Assembly: GCA_016763855.1 (NCBI GenBank)
Contig: JAESSY010000148.1
Span: forward strand, 62,001-126,000
From: Pseudomonadales bacterium
GTDB lineage: Bacteria > Pseudomonadota > Gammaproteobacteria > Pseudomonadales > Azotimanducaceae
Direction: 5' to 3'
DNA: 64,000 nt
Shown: positions 49,174 through 59,512 of the stretch, in pieces
How the letters are laid out: the number at the start of each line of letters is the position of its first letter
Numbering within the stretch: position 1 is the first letter of the stretch
The notes under the pieces: model-generated
Told to the model about the DNA's origin: nothing
The model's input: the letters and a program-made list of their open reading frames with translations, nothing else
The model's database searches: none
Position numbers and translations under genes: made by a program

Positions 49174-50415
49174 TTGACCCTGGACACCTTAAGTCATCAA
49201 AAGCTAAGTTGGCATTGGCCTGCGGCATTGAGCCTATTTATGTTTGCGATCATTGGCTTTTCCTCTGGTGTATCACTCACCGAACGTCCAGAAGTGATTC
49301 AATCTTCCTTACTGGCAAAGGCTTATTACAGTCTTGGTTTATTCGTCGTCGGCGGGATGGATATTGGTGTGCCTACTGGCGGGCCGCTCTATGGCAGGGT
49401 ACTTCTATGGCTGGCCTACTTTGGCTCTCCTCTTCTAACCGCATCTGCGGTAATCGAAGCTGTACTCAGAGTCGTCTCACCACAAGGATGGAAATTACGT
49501 AGACTCAATAATCATATTGTCATCGTGGGTGCGGGCAACATGACCGTCAGTTATCTCAGAGTGCTCCGGTTACATTCACCTAATATTCCCGTCGTCGTGG
49601 TTGACCATACGATTGATAGAGTGCGCGAACTTGAATTTGCTGAAACCTTCGATGTCAGCGTTGTTGTCGGGGATATAACACATGACTTTCTTTTGCGTGC
49701 CCTAAAATTGAAACGAGCCCAGAGAGTGATATTGATGGGGAATAATGACTTTCACGCCTTTGAAGCCGCAAGCAAGATATTACGCCTTTATCCTCACCTA
49801 GCATCAAGAGTCATTCTACATTGCAGTAACTTGAGGTTTCTGAGGGCAATGCAGGAGACTAGCATTGCCAAATTATGCGTCAATTTCAACACCTATAATC
49901 TTGCGGCAAAAGGCCTCGTCAGAGATCAACTACTGGCTCATTTCGAACATACCGTAGAAAAGGATATCGTGGTCCTTGCGGGGTTTGGTTTGTTTGGTCA
50001 AACGATACTTGAAGAATTGCTTGCCAAAGCAAACGAGCAGATAGAAATGGTAGGCATCATTGATGTTAATGCCTATAACCGAGTTGAGATCGTTGATGAG
50101 CAGCAAAAATTAGGCAATGCGTATAAACGAGAAGTACTGCAAGGTAATGTCGCGCATCCAGAAGTATGGCGACAGCTTGAGGAGAAAATGGATCTAACCC
50201 AAGGGGAGCCGGTCATAATTTTGGGTACGGGTGACTCTGCTAATAATCTGCGCACTTCACTTTGGATTAAACAGAAATATCCCAATGCGCTCATATTCAC
50301 GAGGACAGACGACGTATCTCAATTTGCGAAGGAAGTGTGTGAAGAACACGATATCAACAGCATCAGTATTACCCAACTACTTGAAGACAATATTCCGCTT
50401 GAGTGGCTGGGATAA
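49174..50415 (+). CDS. Membrane protein with two RCK/TrkA-N-like NAD-binding domains (ion-channel-like)
   Basis: Two N-terminal TM segments; IVIVGAGNMTVSYLRVL and VVLAGFGLFGQTILEEL nucleotide folds. Track start is TTG. Confidence 0.78.
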   Translation: MTLDTLSHQKLSWHWPAALSLFMFAIIGFSSGVSLTERPEVIQSSLLAKAYYSLGLFVVGGMDIGVPTGGPLYGRVLLWLAYFGSPLLTASAVIEAVLRVVSPQGWKLRRLNNHIVIVGAGNMTVSYLRVLRLHSPNIPVVVVDHTIDRVRELEFAETFDVSVVVGDITHDFLLRALKLKRAQRVILMGNNDFHAFEAASKILRLYPHLASRVILHCSNLRFLRAMQETSIAKLCVNFNTYNLAAKGLVRDQLLAHFEHTVEKDIVVLAGFGLFGQTILEELLAKANEQIEMVGIIDVNAYNRVEIVDEQQKLGNAYKREVLQGNVAHPEVWRQLEEKMDLTQGEPVIILGTGDSANNLRTSLWIKQKYPNALIFTRTDDVSQFAKEVCEEHDINSISITQLLEDNIPLEWLG

Positions 50416-50431
50416 ATGATAGCGCTACTGA

Positions 50432-51202
50432 TTAGCTTTGTTTAAAGTAGCGCAATTCCTTTAAATTGATACCTAACGCGACATCAGTCTTTAAAGTGAC
50501 TAACAATTTACATAATGCGACATGTTCTCCCGCCTCTTGCACTTTAAGGACGGCACCCTCCGCATCTGCCAAATTCAGAATAGTATCTAGGTCTTGGTAA
50601 TTTTGCAGCAAGGTCGTTGCCGTTTTTTTCCCAATTTTTGAAACACCTTTTATATGATTACTTGCATCGCCCGCCATAGCCCAATAGTCTGTTAGCTGAT
50701 CAATTGAAACGCCATATTTATCAAGAACATGCTCTCTTGTTAGCTCAAGTCCATCGAAATGGTTGTAAACTTTTAGTTGGTTTGAGAGTAGTGGCAGAAA
50801 CCCTTTGTCAGTGGATAAGATGATCACTTCATTAGAAACAGCATTATCAACGATGCCCTTTGCAAGGGTCGCAATAAGATCATCTGCCTCAAAAGCGCTG
50901 ACGGTCAACGACCGTACGCCCAACTCAGCAAAGGCAAGTTCGAATCGATCGATATTATCCAAAAGCGGCTGAGGGGTCGGTTTTCTGCCGCCTTTATAGT
51001 CAGGATAAATAAGATGCCGCCAGCTTGTATCGTGACTGTCAAAGACGACACAAACATGGGTGGCAGGATGCTGTCTTAATGCGCGTGCAAGAGATTGCTT
51101 ACAAGACAAAATAACATCTTCAATATCTGAAGACGGCATTGCCTCATATATCCTTCGAATCAGGTTGAAAGCATCAACCAATAAAAGTCGTGTAAACCCC
51201 AT
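50432..51202 (-). CDS. xni: Flap endonuclease / 5'-3' exonuclease-like (Xni)
   Basis: LLLVDAFNLIRRIYEA; VCVVFDSHDTSWRHLIYPDYKGGR; FEADDLIATLA; STDKGFLPLL; KGVSKIGKKTATTLL. Confidence 0.88.
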   Translation of the reverse strand: MGFTRLLLVDAFNLIRRIYEAMPSSDIEDVILSCKQSLARALRQHPATHVCVVFDSHDTSWRHLIYPDYKGGRKPTPQPLLDNIDRFELAFAELGVRSLTVSAFEADDLIATLAKGIVDNAVSNEVIILSTDKGFLPLLSNQLKVYNHFDGLELTREHVLDKYGVSIDQLTDYWAMAGDASNHIKGVSKIGKKTATTLLQNYQDLDTILNLADAEGAVLKVQEAGEHVALCKLLVTLKTDVALGINLKELRYFKQS

Positions 51203-51240
51203 ATCATCTGATCCGCAGAAGCAAAGCAGCCAATGAAAGC

Positions 51241-52917
51241 TTAGTAAGCAACAACGCCACCTTCATAACGAGGGTCTTTTGTACCGGAAATAACACCCTC
51301 TTTGATCAGAATAGAATTCGCATCACCCATTCCGCGTCCCCAAGAAGGGCGGAACCCGACATGACCCATCAGTTTTAAATTGTTAAGTGTATCTGGCGAA
51401 AACGCATATTTGTCGTAGGTAACAACATTCGGTAACCACTGATGATGAAAACGGGGTTGAGATACTGCATCATCAATACCCATATTATGATCAATAACAT
51501 TGAGGATAATTTGCAATGTCGTCGTGATGATAGTAGACCCACCTGGAGACCCTGTAATCAAAAAGGGCTCTCCATCTTTAGTGACAAGGGTCGGTGACAT
51601 TGAACTTAACATCCGTTTCCCAGGCGCAATGGCATTCGCTTTGCCCCCAGTTACCCCAAATTGATTGGGTGTATTGGGTTTAATAGAAAAATCATCCATC
51701 TCATTGTTTAGCAAAATACCAGTTCCAGGTACTACTATTTTGCTCCCATAAGAACTATTCAAAGTCGTCGTGAGTGCTACCATCATGCCATTTTTGTATA
51801 CAGAAAAATGTGTGGTCTCTTTACTCTCTTCAGGCCAATTACCTGACCCAATATCCTCACTTTTACTGGCTTTGAGCGGGTCATAATCCGCAAAACGTTG
51901 CTTCGCGTATTGTTTGTTAATCAGCATTACAGTGGGCACATCCCAATGATCTGGGTCGCCCAGGTGTTCAGCGCGATCAGCATACGCACGACGTTCCGCC
52001 TCAATCATTAGATGAATCGCCTGGCTGCTACCAAAACCCATTAATCCAATATCATAGGGTTCGATCATATTTAGAATTTGTTGAACTAGTGCACCACCAG
52101 AAGAAGGTGGCGCCATGCCGTAAACTTCATATCCTCGATAGCTGCCGTGAACTGGCTCACGCCACATCGATTTATAATTGGCGAGATCTTCGAGGGAAAT
52201 TTCACCATTGGTTCTCTTCATTTCCGATGCAATTAGCGCTGCAACCTTTCCCTTATAGAATCCATCTCGACCGTGCTTTGAAATTTTCTTCAGCGTGGCT
52301 GCCAGCAAAGGTTGACGCCAAATATCTCCCTGCTCATAAGGTTTGCCTTTATTTGAAAACTTATCCATTGAAGCAGGATAGGCGGCCATTTTCTTGAGCT
52401 GGCTTTTAAAGGCACGTGCCATCGAGAATGACAAAGGAAAACCTTTCGTCGCTAATCGAATAGCGGGGGCAAGCACTTCTTGGCGCGACATTGATCCATG
52501 CGCTTCCAAAAGGACTAATAAACCGTCAACGGAGACTGGAGTGCCTGCAGCTTTATGGCTTGCTGTAGATAATCCTTTAACGACTTCACCTTCGACATTT
52601 AGATACATGTCGCGATGGGCTGAAGCTGGTGCTGTTTCTCTGTGGTCAAGGGTGACTACCGTCCCATCTTTCAGGCGAACTACTGCAAAACCACCTCCGC
52701 CTATATTCCCTGCAGAAGGGTAAGTAACCGCTAGGGCAAAAGCTGTAGCGACTGCACCATCAACAGCGTTACCACCGGCGCGCATAATTTCTAAGCCAGC
52801 TTCTGATGCTAATTTAGAGCGGGAGGTGACCATAGCATGTTCGCCATAGGTCGCTTCCGGACCAATGGCATAAAGCGGCGTACTAAGACAGAGGATAAAA
52901 AGCAAAAACAATCTCAT
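51241..52917 (-). CDS. ggt: Gamma-glutamyltransferase
   Basis: ASEAGLEIMRAGGNAVDGAVATAFAL; AMPPSSGGALVQQ-like motif APPSSGGALVQQILN; THFSVYKNGMMVALTTTLNSSYGS; GSPGGSTIITTTLQ. Confidence 0.94.
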   Translation of the reverse strand: MRLFLLFILCLSTPLYAIGPEATYGEHAMVTSRSKLASEAGLEIMRAGGNAVDGAVATAFALAVTYPSAGNIGGGGFAVVRLKDGTVVTLDHRETAPASAHRDMYLNVEGEVVKGLSTASHKAAGTPVSVDGLLVLLEAHGSMSRQEVLAPAIRLATKGFPLSFSMARAFKSQLKKMAAYPASMDKFSNKGKPYEQGDIWRQPLLAATLKKISKHGRDGFYKGKVAALIASEMKRTNGEISLEDLANYKSMWREPVHGSYRGYEVYGMAPPSSGGALVQQILNMIEPYDIGLMGFGSSQAIHLMIEAERRAYADRAEHLGDPDHWDVPTVMLINKQYAKQRFADYDPLKASKSEDIGSGNWPEESKETTHFSVYKNGMMVALTTTLNSSYGSKIVVPGTGILLNNEMDDFSIKPNTPNQFGVTGGKANAIAPGKRMLSSMSPTLVTKDGEPFLITGSPGGSTIITTTLQIILNVIDHNMGIDDAVSQPRFHHQWLPNVVTYDKYAFSPDTLNNLKLMGHVGFRPSWGRGMGDANSILIKEGVISGTKDPRYEGGVVAY

Positions 52918-52977
52918 TTATAGAAAGTCCTGATATCAATTCGCGCTAGTTTAACATGCTCTGATATAGTTTCGATT

Positions 52978-54186
52978 ATGAAAATATCGGGCATAAAAAT
53001 CAGTCAAGCAGAAGCCAGACGTGCTGCCCTGATGAGTCAGGGTTTATTGCACAAGAATCCCTTTGGCTTGGGGCTGTCAGCGGTGCATCAAACAATAGCG
53101 CAATTAGGATATATTCAGATCGATACCATATCGGTTGTCGAGCGCGCCCATCACCATGTCTTACACAGCCGAATTGATAATTATCACCCGGATATGCTTC
53201 ATCAATTGCAAAGCCAAGAGCATCGCTTATTCGAATATTGGTCACATGCCGCGGCATATCTTCCGATGGATGATTACCGCTTCTACCTACCAGTGATGAA
53301 AGGCTACAAAGACAAGAAAAAAGTGGATTTGAAATGGCGAAAGGAAGTATTGGCGAGAATTAAAAGCGAAGGACCGCTGCAATCGAGGGATTTTGAAAAT
53401 CTACCAGGGAAAAAATCTGATGGTTGGTGGGATTGGAAACCCGCAAAAATGGCAATGGAGAGCCTGTTTCTCGCGGGGGAATTACTCATCAAAGAACGTC
53501 GCGGATTTCAAAAAGTATTTGATCTCCCTGAGAATGTGATTCCCGATAATGTCGACAAGCGCTGGCCTAGCCTAGAAGAACGCGGTCAGTTTTATATTCG
53601 CAATATGCTTAACGCTCATGGCATTGCCACTGCTCGACAGATTGCCTATAACCGCGCAATCGTAAGAAGGTTATCTGGGCACAATATTCAAGTAGATATA
53701 GATCGTGAGTTAAGGAACATGGTCGAAGAAGGCGAAGTGGTACAAATGTATCTCGGTGAAGAATTAGTTTATTGTTTGGCTGACACCCTCCCACTATTGT
53801 CGAAAAAAATGGGTACGAAGCGAATTCGATTTCTATCGCCATTTGATAACTTGGTGATTAACCGCCAACGACTGACTGACATTTTTAACTTTGACTATTT
53901 GATTGAATGTTATGTTCCATCGAAAAAGAGAAAGTTTGGTTATTTCACATTACCCATGCTCTATGGCGACAAACTGATCGGACGTATCGATTGTAAGGCA
54001 GACAGGAAAAATGCCACTCTACAGGTACACAATATCTGGCTAGAAGAAAAAACCTCACTCTCAGATAGGCTCATCAGTGCTTTAAATCGAGGCTTGATTG
54101 AGTATTCCCGCAAGCTAAATTGCGACAAAATTACGCTAAGTCAAACCGATAATCCTAAATTAAAGAAAGCGCTCCACTTTTCTTAA
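52978..54186 (+). CDS. Winged-helix DNA-binding / YcaQ-like DNA glycosylase family protein
   Basis: QLGYIQIDTISVVERAHHHVLHSRI; LFEYWSHAAAYLPMDDY; RFLSPFDNLVINRQRLTDIFNFDYLIECYVPSKKRKFGYFTLPMLYGDKLIGRIDCKADR. Confidence 0.88.
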   Translation: MKISGIKISQAEARRAALMSQGLLHKNPFGLGLSAVHQTIAQLGYIQIDTISVVERAHHHVLHSRIDNYHPDMLHQLQSQEHRLFEYWSHAAAYLPMDDYRFYLPVMKGYKDKKKVDLKWRKEVLARIKSEGPLQSRDFENLPGKKSDGWWDWKPAKMAMESLFLAGELLIKERRGFQKVFDLPENVIPDNVDKRWPSLEERGQFYIRNMLNAHGIATARQIAYNRAIVRRLSGHNIQVDIDRELRNMVEEGEVVQMYLGEELVYCLADTLPLLSKKMGTKRIRFLSPFDNLVINRQRLTDIFNFDYLIECYVPSKKRKFGYFTLPMLYGDKLIGRIDCKADRKNATLQVHNIWLEEKTSLSDRLISALNRGLIEYSRKLNCDKITLSQTDNPKLKKALHFS

Positions 54187-54187
54187 G

Positions 54188-54985
54188 CTATTTTCCCTTG
54201 AACTCTGGGGCCCGTTTTTCAAAGAAAGCCATGCGGGCTTCCTTTGCATCTTCGCTAGTGAAGGCCATTCTTATATTTGACAACTCGTATCGAAGTTGTT
54301 GTTCAAGATCGGTAGACTCTAGAGATTTCGTCATGCCCCTTTTCAATAATCTAAATGTGATCGGCGACCACTGACAAAGATCTTGGCAGTATTCTTCCAG
54401 ACGGGCTTCAAAGTCATCGTCATCAACTACTTCTCCTGCCATACCTAAAACCACGGCTTCTTCGCCATTAACGGAAGTATTTTGCATCATAAATCGCATG
54501 GCTTTCTCATAGCCCATTATTTGAGGCAAAGTAATCGTTAAACCCGCATCAGGAGAACCCCCAATTCGCGTATACCCTGCCATCAGTCTCGCCCCTTTGC
54601 TGACTAGTCTTACATCGGTTGCCATGGCGAGCCCTAAACCTGCTCCCACTGCTACGCCATTGATCCCCCCCACAATAGGCTTATCACAATCACGACGAAT
54701 ACAAAGCAGAAAGCGACCTACCCAGCCAATATCATCAAGTTGCTGAGATTGACTTGAAAGCGGTGAGGCAGGTGTCCCAGCACCCGAAAGGTCCAACCCT
54801 GAACAAAAGGCGCCTTCCTGACCAGTAATGGCAATAACCCAAACATTATCATCCAGAGCTGCATCCTGTACGGCTGCGATTAAACCCCATGCAAGCGCAT
54901 CATTAATTGCATTTTTCTTTGCAGGTCTGTTTAATCGAATGGTTCGAACATGCTTATTGTTAGAAATTTCGATGACATCGCTCAT
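54188..54985 (-). CDS. Enoyl-CoA hydratase/isomerase family protein
   Basis: IRLNRPAKKNAIND; ITGQEGAFCSGLDLSG; GGINGVAVGAGLGLAMATDVRLVS. Confidence 0.9.
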   Translation of the reverse strand: MSDVIEISNNKHVRTIRLNRPAKKNAINDALAWGLIAAVQDAALDDNVWVIAITGQEGAFCSGLDLSGAGTPASPLSSQSQQLDDIGWVGRFLLCIRRDCDKPIVGGINGVAVGAGLGLAMATDVRLVSKGARLMAGYTRIGGSPDAGLTITLPQIMGYEKAMRFMMQNTSVNGEEAVVLGMAGEVVDDDDFEARLEEYCQDLCQWSPITFRLLKRGMTKSLESTDLEQQLRYELSNIRMAFTSEDAKEARMAFFEKRAPEFKGK

Positions 54986-55090
54986 GACTGGCTCCCAATA
55001 GTTTCTTGCTTAATGTAAGTAACAAATTATCATAAGTGATTAGTTTTGTTTAGCCTTCATATAAACCAGTATCACTGTCGGAAATTGTAG

Positions 55091-55699
55091 ATGTTCAAAA
55101 ATCCAATCGTACCCGTGTTTGCTTTATTGCTTGGACTTTTTACCATTTGGTACGGCATAGTCAGTCGACAAGGCGCATTTGTCGATAATATGTTGCCGGA
55201 ACTCATTGGTTTTTGCCTAGAAGGTATCTTTTTTATTGGCATATTTACCTGGATGCAGGAACGCAAAGACAAAGAACGAAAAGAACAGCTAAAACAAAGC
55301 CTTGCGGGAGCAATTGGTTTCATCTGTCCCATTATTAATGGATCCTTACCTACCGAGTACCAAACTAAACTCCGAGAATCAGATAATTGGACCCGTCAGA
55401 CTAGAAAAAATGGAACTAGTCTAAAGGCCCTGCTTCGCAATGTGAATGCTAACGATATTGAGATCACAACGACACAGATACAGGCAATTCAACAATTACT
55501 TGCAACAAGGTTATCGACGCTGGACTCATTACTTTCCGTCGCGGCTGAGTTGAGCCACGCACATTTATCGGCCTACAACATGATACTTACCGAAATACAC
55601 AAGATTGCGGAACATCAATATTTTGAATCTAAAGAACTCAGAATCAGCTTTAAAAATTTATTAAAGCTTTTGGTCAGCTTCAACAACGAACCCATCTAG
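55091..55699 (+). CDS. Hypothetical membrane-anchored protein
   Basis: Two N-terminal hydrophobic segments then a charged soluble domain. Confidence 0.6.
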   Translation: MFKNPIVPVFALLLGLFTIWYGIVSRQGAFVDNMLPELIGFCLEGIFFIGIFTWMQERKDKERKEQLKQSLAGAIGFICPIINGSLPTEYQTKLRESDNWTRQTRKNGTSLKALLRNVNANDIEITTTQIQAIQQLLATRLSTLDSLLSVAAELSHAHLSAYNMILTEIHKIAEHQYFESKELRISFKNLLKLLVSFNNEPI

Positions 55700-55839
55700 A
55701 CCCATTTAAAGCGCCGCAATTTTAATAAAACGCCGCTCCAAAGCGCATTACTGTTCAGTTTTGGTTCAGAAAAGATTTAGCAAGAATTCAGCTAGCCTAT
55801 TGCATAGTGGATCCAGTATTAAATGAACTGGAGAGCAAC

Positions 55840-56643
55840 ATGAGAACACATACTTATCTAACGATGCTTAGCATCATGGCAAGTTTTATTGTAACCAGCG
55901 ATCTTCAAGCCAACCCTCTGGATCGCGCCTCGCAATTAGAATTGAAAGAAGTCGAGCAAGAAAACACTGTACATAGAAAAATCCATCTCACGAGACAAAT
56001 TAATGCCCGTGACAAAAAAAGCTGGCCTGAAGTTCAGAAAAATACTAAACATCACAGCGATAAAGAGCGCAGTAAAAAAATTGATCGTAAAAAGAGAGTT
56101 CACAAATACCGCACTGACAATAATCATTCTGGCGACCACCACAGTAATCCTTACAACAACAAGCACTACAGAAACAAGTACTACAATGACAGGTATCGAA
56201 AAAGCCACAAGAATCATTCTCAGCATGGCGTTCATCATGAAAATAGGCACTCTCGCAAGTACCAACACGGATGGGGTGGTCAATATTGGGGTCAGAAATA
56301 CAATCGCAACACTCAAAATGTACTTGATTGGCAATATGCGGGTGAATTTCAAACTCGCAGACGTGAAAAGAGCTCAGATATCCATATTGAGGTCAATGGA
56401 TATACCGACATCGTTGAGTTAGAAGGTCTAGGACGCGGAACGGTAATCTATAAAGCCTACATCGAAACTCACGATGGAAGACTCAAGCGGCTTCGCAACT
56501 TAGAAGGGTATGTTGAACGTGGAGACTATTTGCGGCACTCCCTAGGTCATCAAAAATATGTGCGGACTCTACACTTAACAGTAGCATCTAGTGGCAGAAA
56601 GCGGGCTTATGCCAAAATAAATGTGGGTCGATACCGTCATTAA
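55840..56643 (+). CDS. Predicted secreted protein with a His/Asn/Lys/Tyr-rich low-complexity region
   Basis: GGAGAG SD before ATG 55840; signal peptide MRTHTYLTMLSIMASFIVTSDLQA; KHHSDKERSKK...NNHSGDHHSNPYNNKHYRNKYYNDRYRKSHKNHSQHGVHHENRHSRKYQHG; structured C-terminus. Confidence 0.75.
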   Translation: MRTHTYLTMLSIMASFIVTSDLQANPLDRASQLELKEVEQENTVHRKIHLTRQINARDKKSWPEVQKNTKHHSDKERSKKIDRKKRVHKYRTDNNHSGDHHSNPYNNKHYRNKYYNDRYRKSHKNHSQHGVHHENRHSRKYQHGWGGQYWGQKYNRNTQNVLDWQYAGEFQTRRREKSSDIHIEVNGYTDIVELEGLGRGTVIYKAYIETHDGRLKRLRNLEGYVERGDYLRHSLGHQKYVRTLHLTVASSGRKRAYAKINVGRYRH

Positions 56644-56664
56644 ACTTAAGGTTAAACCTAGTCT

Positions 56665-58248
56665 CTATATCTGTTTATCCCTTCCAGCCCAATAAGGCGC
56701 TCTGACCAATTTCCTTTGAATTTTCCCCGACGGCAGTCGGGGTAATTCATTTACAAAATCGATAGTCCGAGGTGCTTTAAATGCAGGAAGTTGACCTCTA
56801 ACGAAATTAATAAGCTCTTTTACCAGACTCTCACTTTCTGTTATCCCCGATTTTAGTTGGATGACAGATTTAACGTCTTCTCCCCACTCTTCACTGGGGA
56901 TTCCGACAGTACAAACATCAGCGACGGCATCATGTTTGAGTAGCACATCATCCGTTTCTTGAGGATAAATATTAACCCCCCCGGAAATAATCGTCTCTGC
57001 GCTACGCCCCGTCAAAAAGAGATAGCCATCCGAATCGAAGTAGCCCATGTCTCCAAGGGTAAAATAGTCTCCTTGGTAACTGCCCTCTGTTTTATCGGTA
57101 TCTCGAAAGTATTTAAAACGTGTCGCTGGGGCTTTGAAATAAATCGTACCGATTTCTTCTGTTGATAATGTATCGCCATCATCATTACAAATTTTATTAT
57201 CTGCACTAGGTGGTGCCTTGCCAACACTACCGGGTTTTTTAAGCCATTCTTTTGGTGTGATAAAAAACCCACCTCCACCTTCCGTCGCAGCATAATATTC
57301 AAAAATAATAGGACCTACCCAATCCATCATGGCCTGTTTAACGTGAACAGGGCAAGGCGCGGCACCATGCAATATATACCGCAAACTACTCAGGTCGTAT
57401 TTGTTTCTTAGCGCCTCCGGTAAAGCCAAAAGTCGATGAAACATAGTGGCAACCATGTGCGTATGGGTAACGCGATACTCGGCAATCATTTTTAAAGTCA
57501 GTTCTGCGTCCCATTTGTCCATCATGACGATTCCCGTGCCACGAGACAAAGGACCGATGATATTAAACGCGAGTGGCGCAGCATGGTAAGCCGGTCCAGT
57601 GCAAAGCGTAAAGTCAGTTTCAGGATCGAAAGCAGCAGTTACATCTACAATAGTAGTGGTCACATTTGCCCCTGCAACGGGTGGCACACGTTCTCTGTAA
57701 ACCCCTTTGGGGCGCCCTGTCGTGCCGGATGTATACAACATACTGGTACCAATTTCAGGATCACTTATACTTCCGGATTCTTGATCACTAATCACGTTTT
57801 CATAGGAATCAAAACCCCTCATATCACCACCTACAGCAAGAGATAAAATAAGTTGTTCGTGATTGTTTTCTATCGCCTCTATCGCTCCGTCCTCGCACAA
57901 GACATCAGCGATAAATGCCTTAGCGCCACTATTTTCGACAATATAAGATGCGTTATCACCACTGAGATGCCAATTGATCGGTGTGATCCGAAATCCTCCG
58001 CGCATACAAGCATAGTAAACTTCGACAAATTCTGGGCGATTGACCAATAACATGGCAACACCATCATCTGTTTTGAGCCCCGCTGCCCTAAAGGATCTGA
58101 CTAATTGGTTAATCCTTGCATTCAACTCGGCAAATGTCCTTTGACCATAGTTTGTCACCACGGCCATTTTGTCCGGTCTTTCCTGAGCATGAAAAGCAAG
58201 GGTCATACCGCATAATTCGGCAGATTCAAATTCCAGTTTTTCAGACAT
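56665..58248 (-). CDS. Acyl-CoA synthetase / AMP-dependent ligase
   Basis: MLYTSGTTGRPKGVYRERV; EYYAATEGGGG; LTGRSAETIISGGVNIYPQETDDVL; RLPSGKIQRKLV. Confidence 0.9.
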   Translation of the reverse strand: MSEKLEFESAELCGMTLAFHAQERPDKMAVVTNYGQRTFAELNARINQLVRSFRAAGLKTDDGVAMLLVNRPEFVEVYYACMRGGFRITPINWHLSGDNASYIVENSGAKAFIADVLCEDGAIEAIENNHEQLILSLAVGGDMRGFDSYENVISDQESGSISDPEIGTSMLYTSGTTGRPKGVYRERVPPVAGANVTTTIVDVTAAFDPETDFTLCTGPAYHAAPLAFNIIGPLSRGTGIVMMDKWDAELTLKMIAEYRVTHTHMVATMFHRLLALPEALRNKYDLSSLRYILHGAAPCPVHVKQAMMDWVGPIIFEYYAATEGGGGFFITPKEWLKKPGSVGKAPPSADNKICNDDGDTLSTEEIGTIYFKAPATRFKYFRDTDKTEGSYQGDYFTLGDMGYFDSDGYLFLTGRSAETIISGGVNIYPQETDDVLLKHDAVADVCTVGIPSEEWGEDVKSVIQLKSGITESESLVKELINFVRGQLPAFKAPRTIDFVNELPRLPSGKIQRKLVRAPYWAGRDKQI

Positions 58249-58422
58249 TTAGCAATTCTCCTGACTTACATCACTTCTTTTTATAATACTTTACGTAGAG
58301 AATCAGCTTGCATTATCTTAAGTGCAAGCGCAACACTACAGAATTAGAATTCTAATGACCTAATCCATAAGTCACAATCCTCAATCAATAACCCTTTCTC
58401 TATAAGAAATAGGACAAATAAA

Positions 58423-58644
58423 ATGACAGACGCATACACACTAGCAAAGCAGCATCTCGACACTAACATTGCTGATGCCAAATCCCAGAACATTGATTTG
58501 AATGCTTATGGGCAGGCACTAATTTGGAAGCTACTTGAACGCTATAAGGAAGATGGCCGAACCGTGGCTGACATCGTGGATGAAGTGAAATACACGCTAG
58601 AGAACATCCAGGACGATGATACTTTTCATGTGTCACGAAATTAG
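58423..58644 (+). CDS. Small hypothetical protein
   Basis: 73-aa open frame. Confidence 0.6.
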   Translation: MTDAYTLAKQHLDTNIADAKSQNIDLNAYGQALIWKLLERYKEDGRTVADIVDEVKYTLENIQDDDTFHVSRN

Positions 58645-58671
58645 TATTCCAACTAACCAGTTTTTAGCCTG

Positions 58672-59367
58672 TCAATGAACTAATCGATCATCTCCAAGCG
58701 GTTCAATACAGCGCTCGTCCTTATTTCTGGCATTGCTCACATAACTTGATAAGGGAGTGATGGTTAATGGCATCCGGAGATGCGGAGACAATATGGACAT
58801 CAGTTCTTTCTGGGATGATTCATTAGCCAACCACTTATCGATCTCGCCAACATCTAAGTGAATGGGAATTCTTCCATGAATATCCTTCATAGAATCTGGG
58901 GCAGCACCGGTAATAATCGTGCAGCTTTCAATGACAGTTTCGCCCTGTTGCCATCTATCCCAGAGACCTGCGAATGCAAATCCGGCGACAGTTTCTGGTC
59001 TGATGAGATGGGGGAGTTTTATACTGCCCTCCTTTGTCCATTCGTAATAACCCGATACCGGGACGATACAACGCTTTCTTTCAAAAGAGTGTCGAAAGGC
59101 ACGACTCTTACTGAGGGTTTCTGATTTAGCATTGAACATCGAATATTTTGTCGAGGCTTCTTTTGTCCATGAGGGCACCAACCACCAACGCATGTCCTTG
59201 AGTAACCATTTATTATCAACGGATTTTAATAGCACCGGGACCGATTCCGTGGGGGCGATATTGTAACGGGTCTTAATTATCGGAGGCGTTTCATCAAATT
59301 CTCCATTAACAATATCCATTATCATTTGAGTCAAAGGATCAGAGATGATGTTAAATCGACCGCACAA
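58672..59367 (-). CDS. SRAP/HMCES-family (YedK-like) abasic-site protein
   Basis: MCGRFNII with Cys2; RYNIAPTESVPVLL; MFNAKSETLSKSRAFRHSFERKRCIVPVSGYYEW; HGRIPIHL. Confidence 0.93.
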   Translation of the reverse strand: MCGRFNIISDPLTQMIMDIVNGEFDETPPIIKTRYNIAPTESVPVLLKSVDNKWLLKDMRWWLVPSWTKEASTKYSMFNAKSETLSKSRAFRHSFERKRCIVPVSGYYEWTKEGSIKLPHLIRPETVAGFAFAGLWDRWQQGETVIESCTIITGAAPDSMKDIHGRIPIHLDVGEIDKWLANESSQKELMSILSPHLRMPLTITPLSSYVSNARNKDERCIEPLGDDRLVH

Positions 59368-59464
59368 ATCGGATATTCCTTAGAATAGGCAAAAATAAAA
59401 TAATAAGGTCATTTATTCAGCAATGCAAAAGCGCCTTGCTGAGAACAGGACGGCGCTGTACAAA

Positions 59465-59480
59465 ACAGGATTAATCCTGT
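59465..59480. repeat. Perfect 16-bp palindrome ACAGGATTAATCCTGT upstream of argF
   Basis: Direct reading; centre between 59472 and 59473, about 40 bp before the argF ATG. Confidence 0.9.
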
Positions 59481-59512
59481 AATTTGCCCGATTAACATCA
59501 ATAGCCATCATC

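Noticed and set aside
55936-56352. 138-aa minus-strand hydrophobic ORF opposite the His-rich gene
   Set aside because: Val/Ile-rich because it is the complement of His/Asn/Tyr codons; no independent support.
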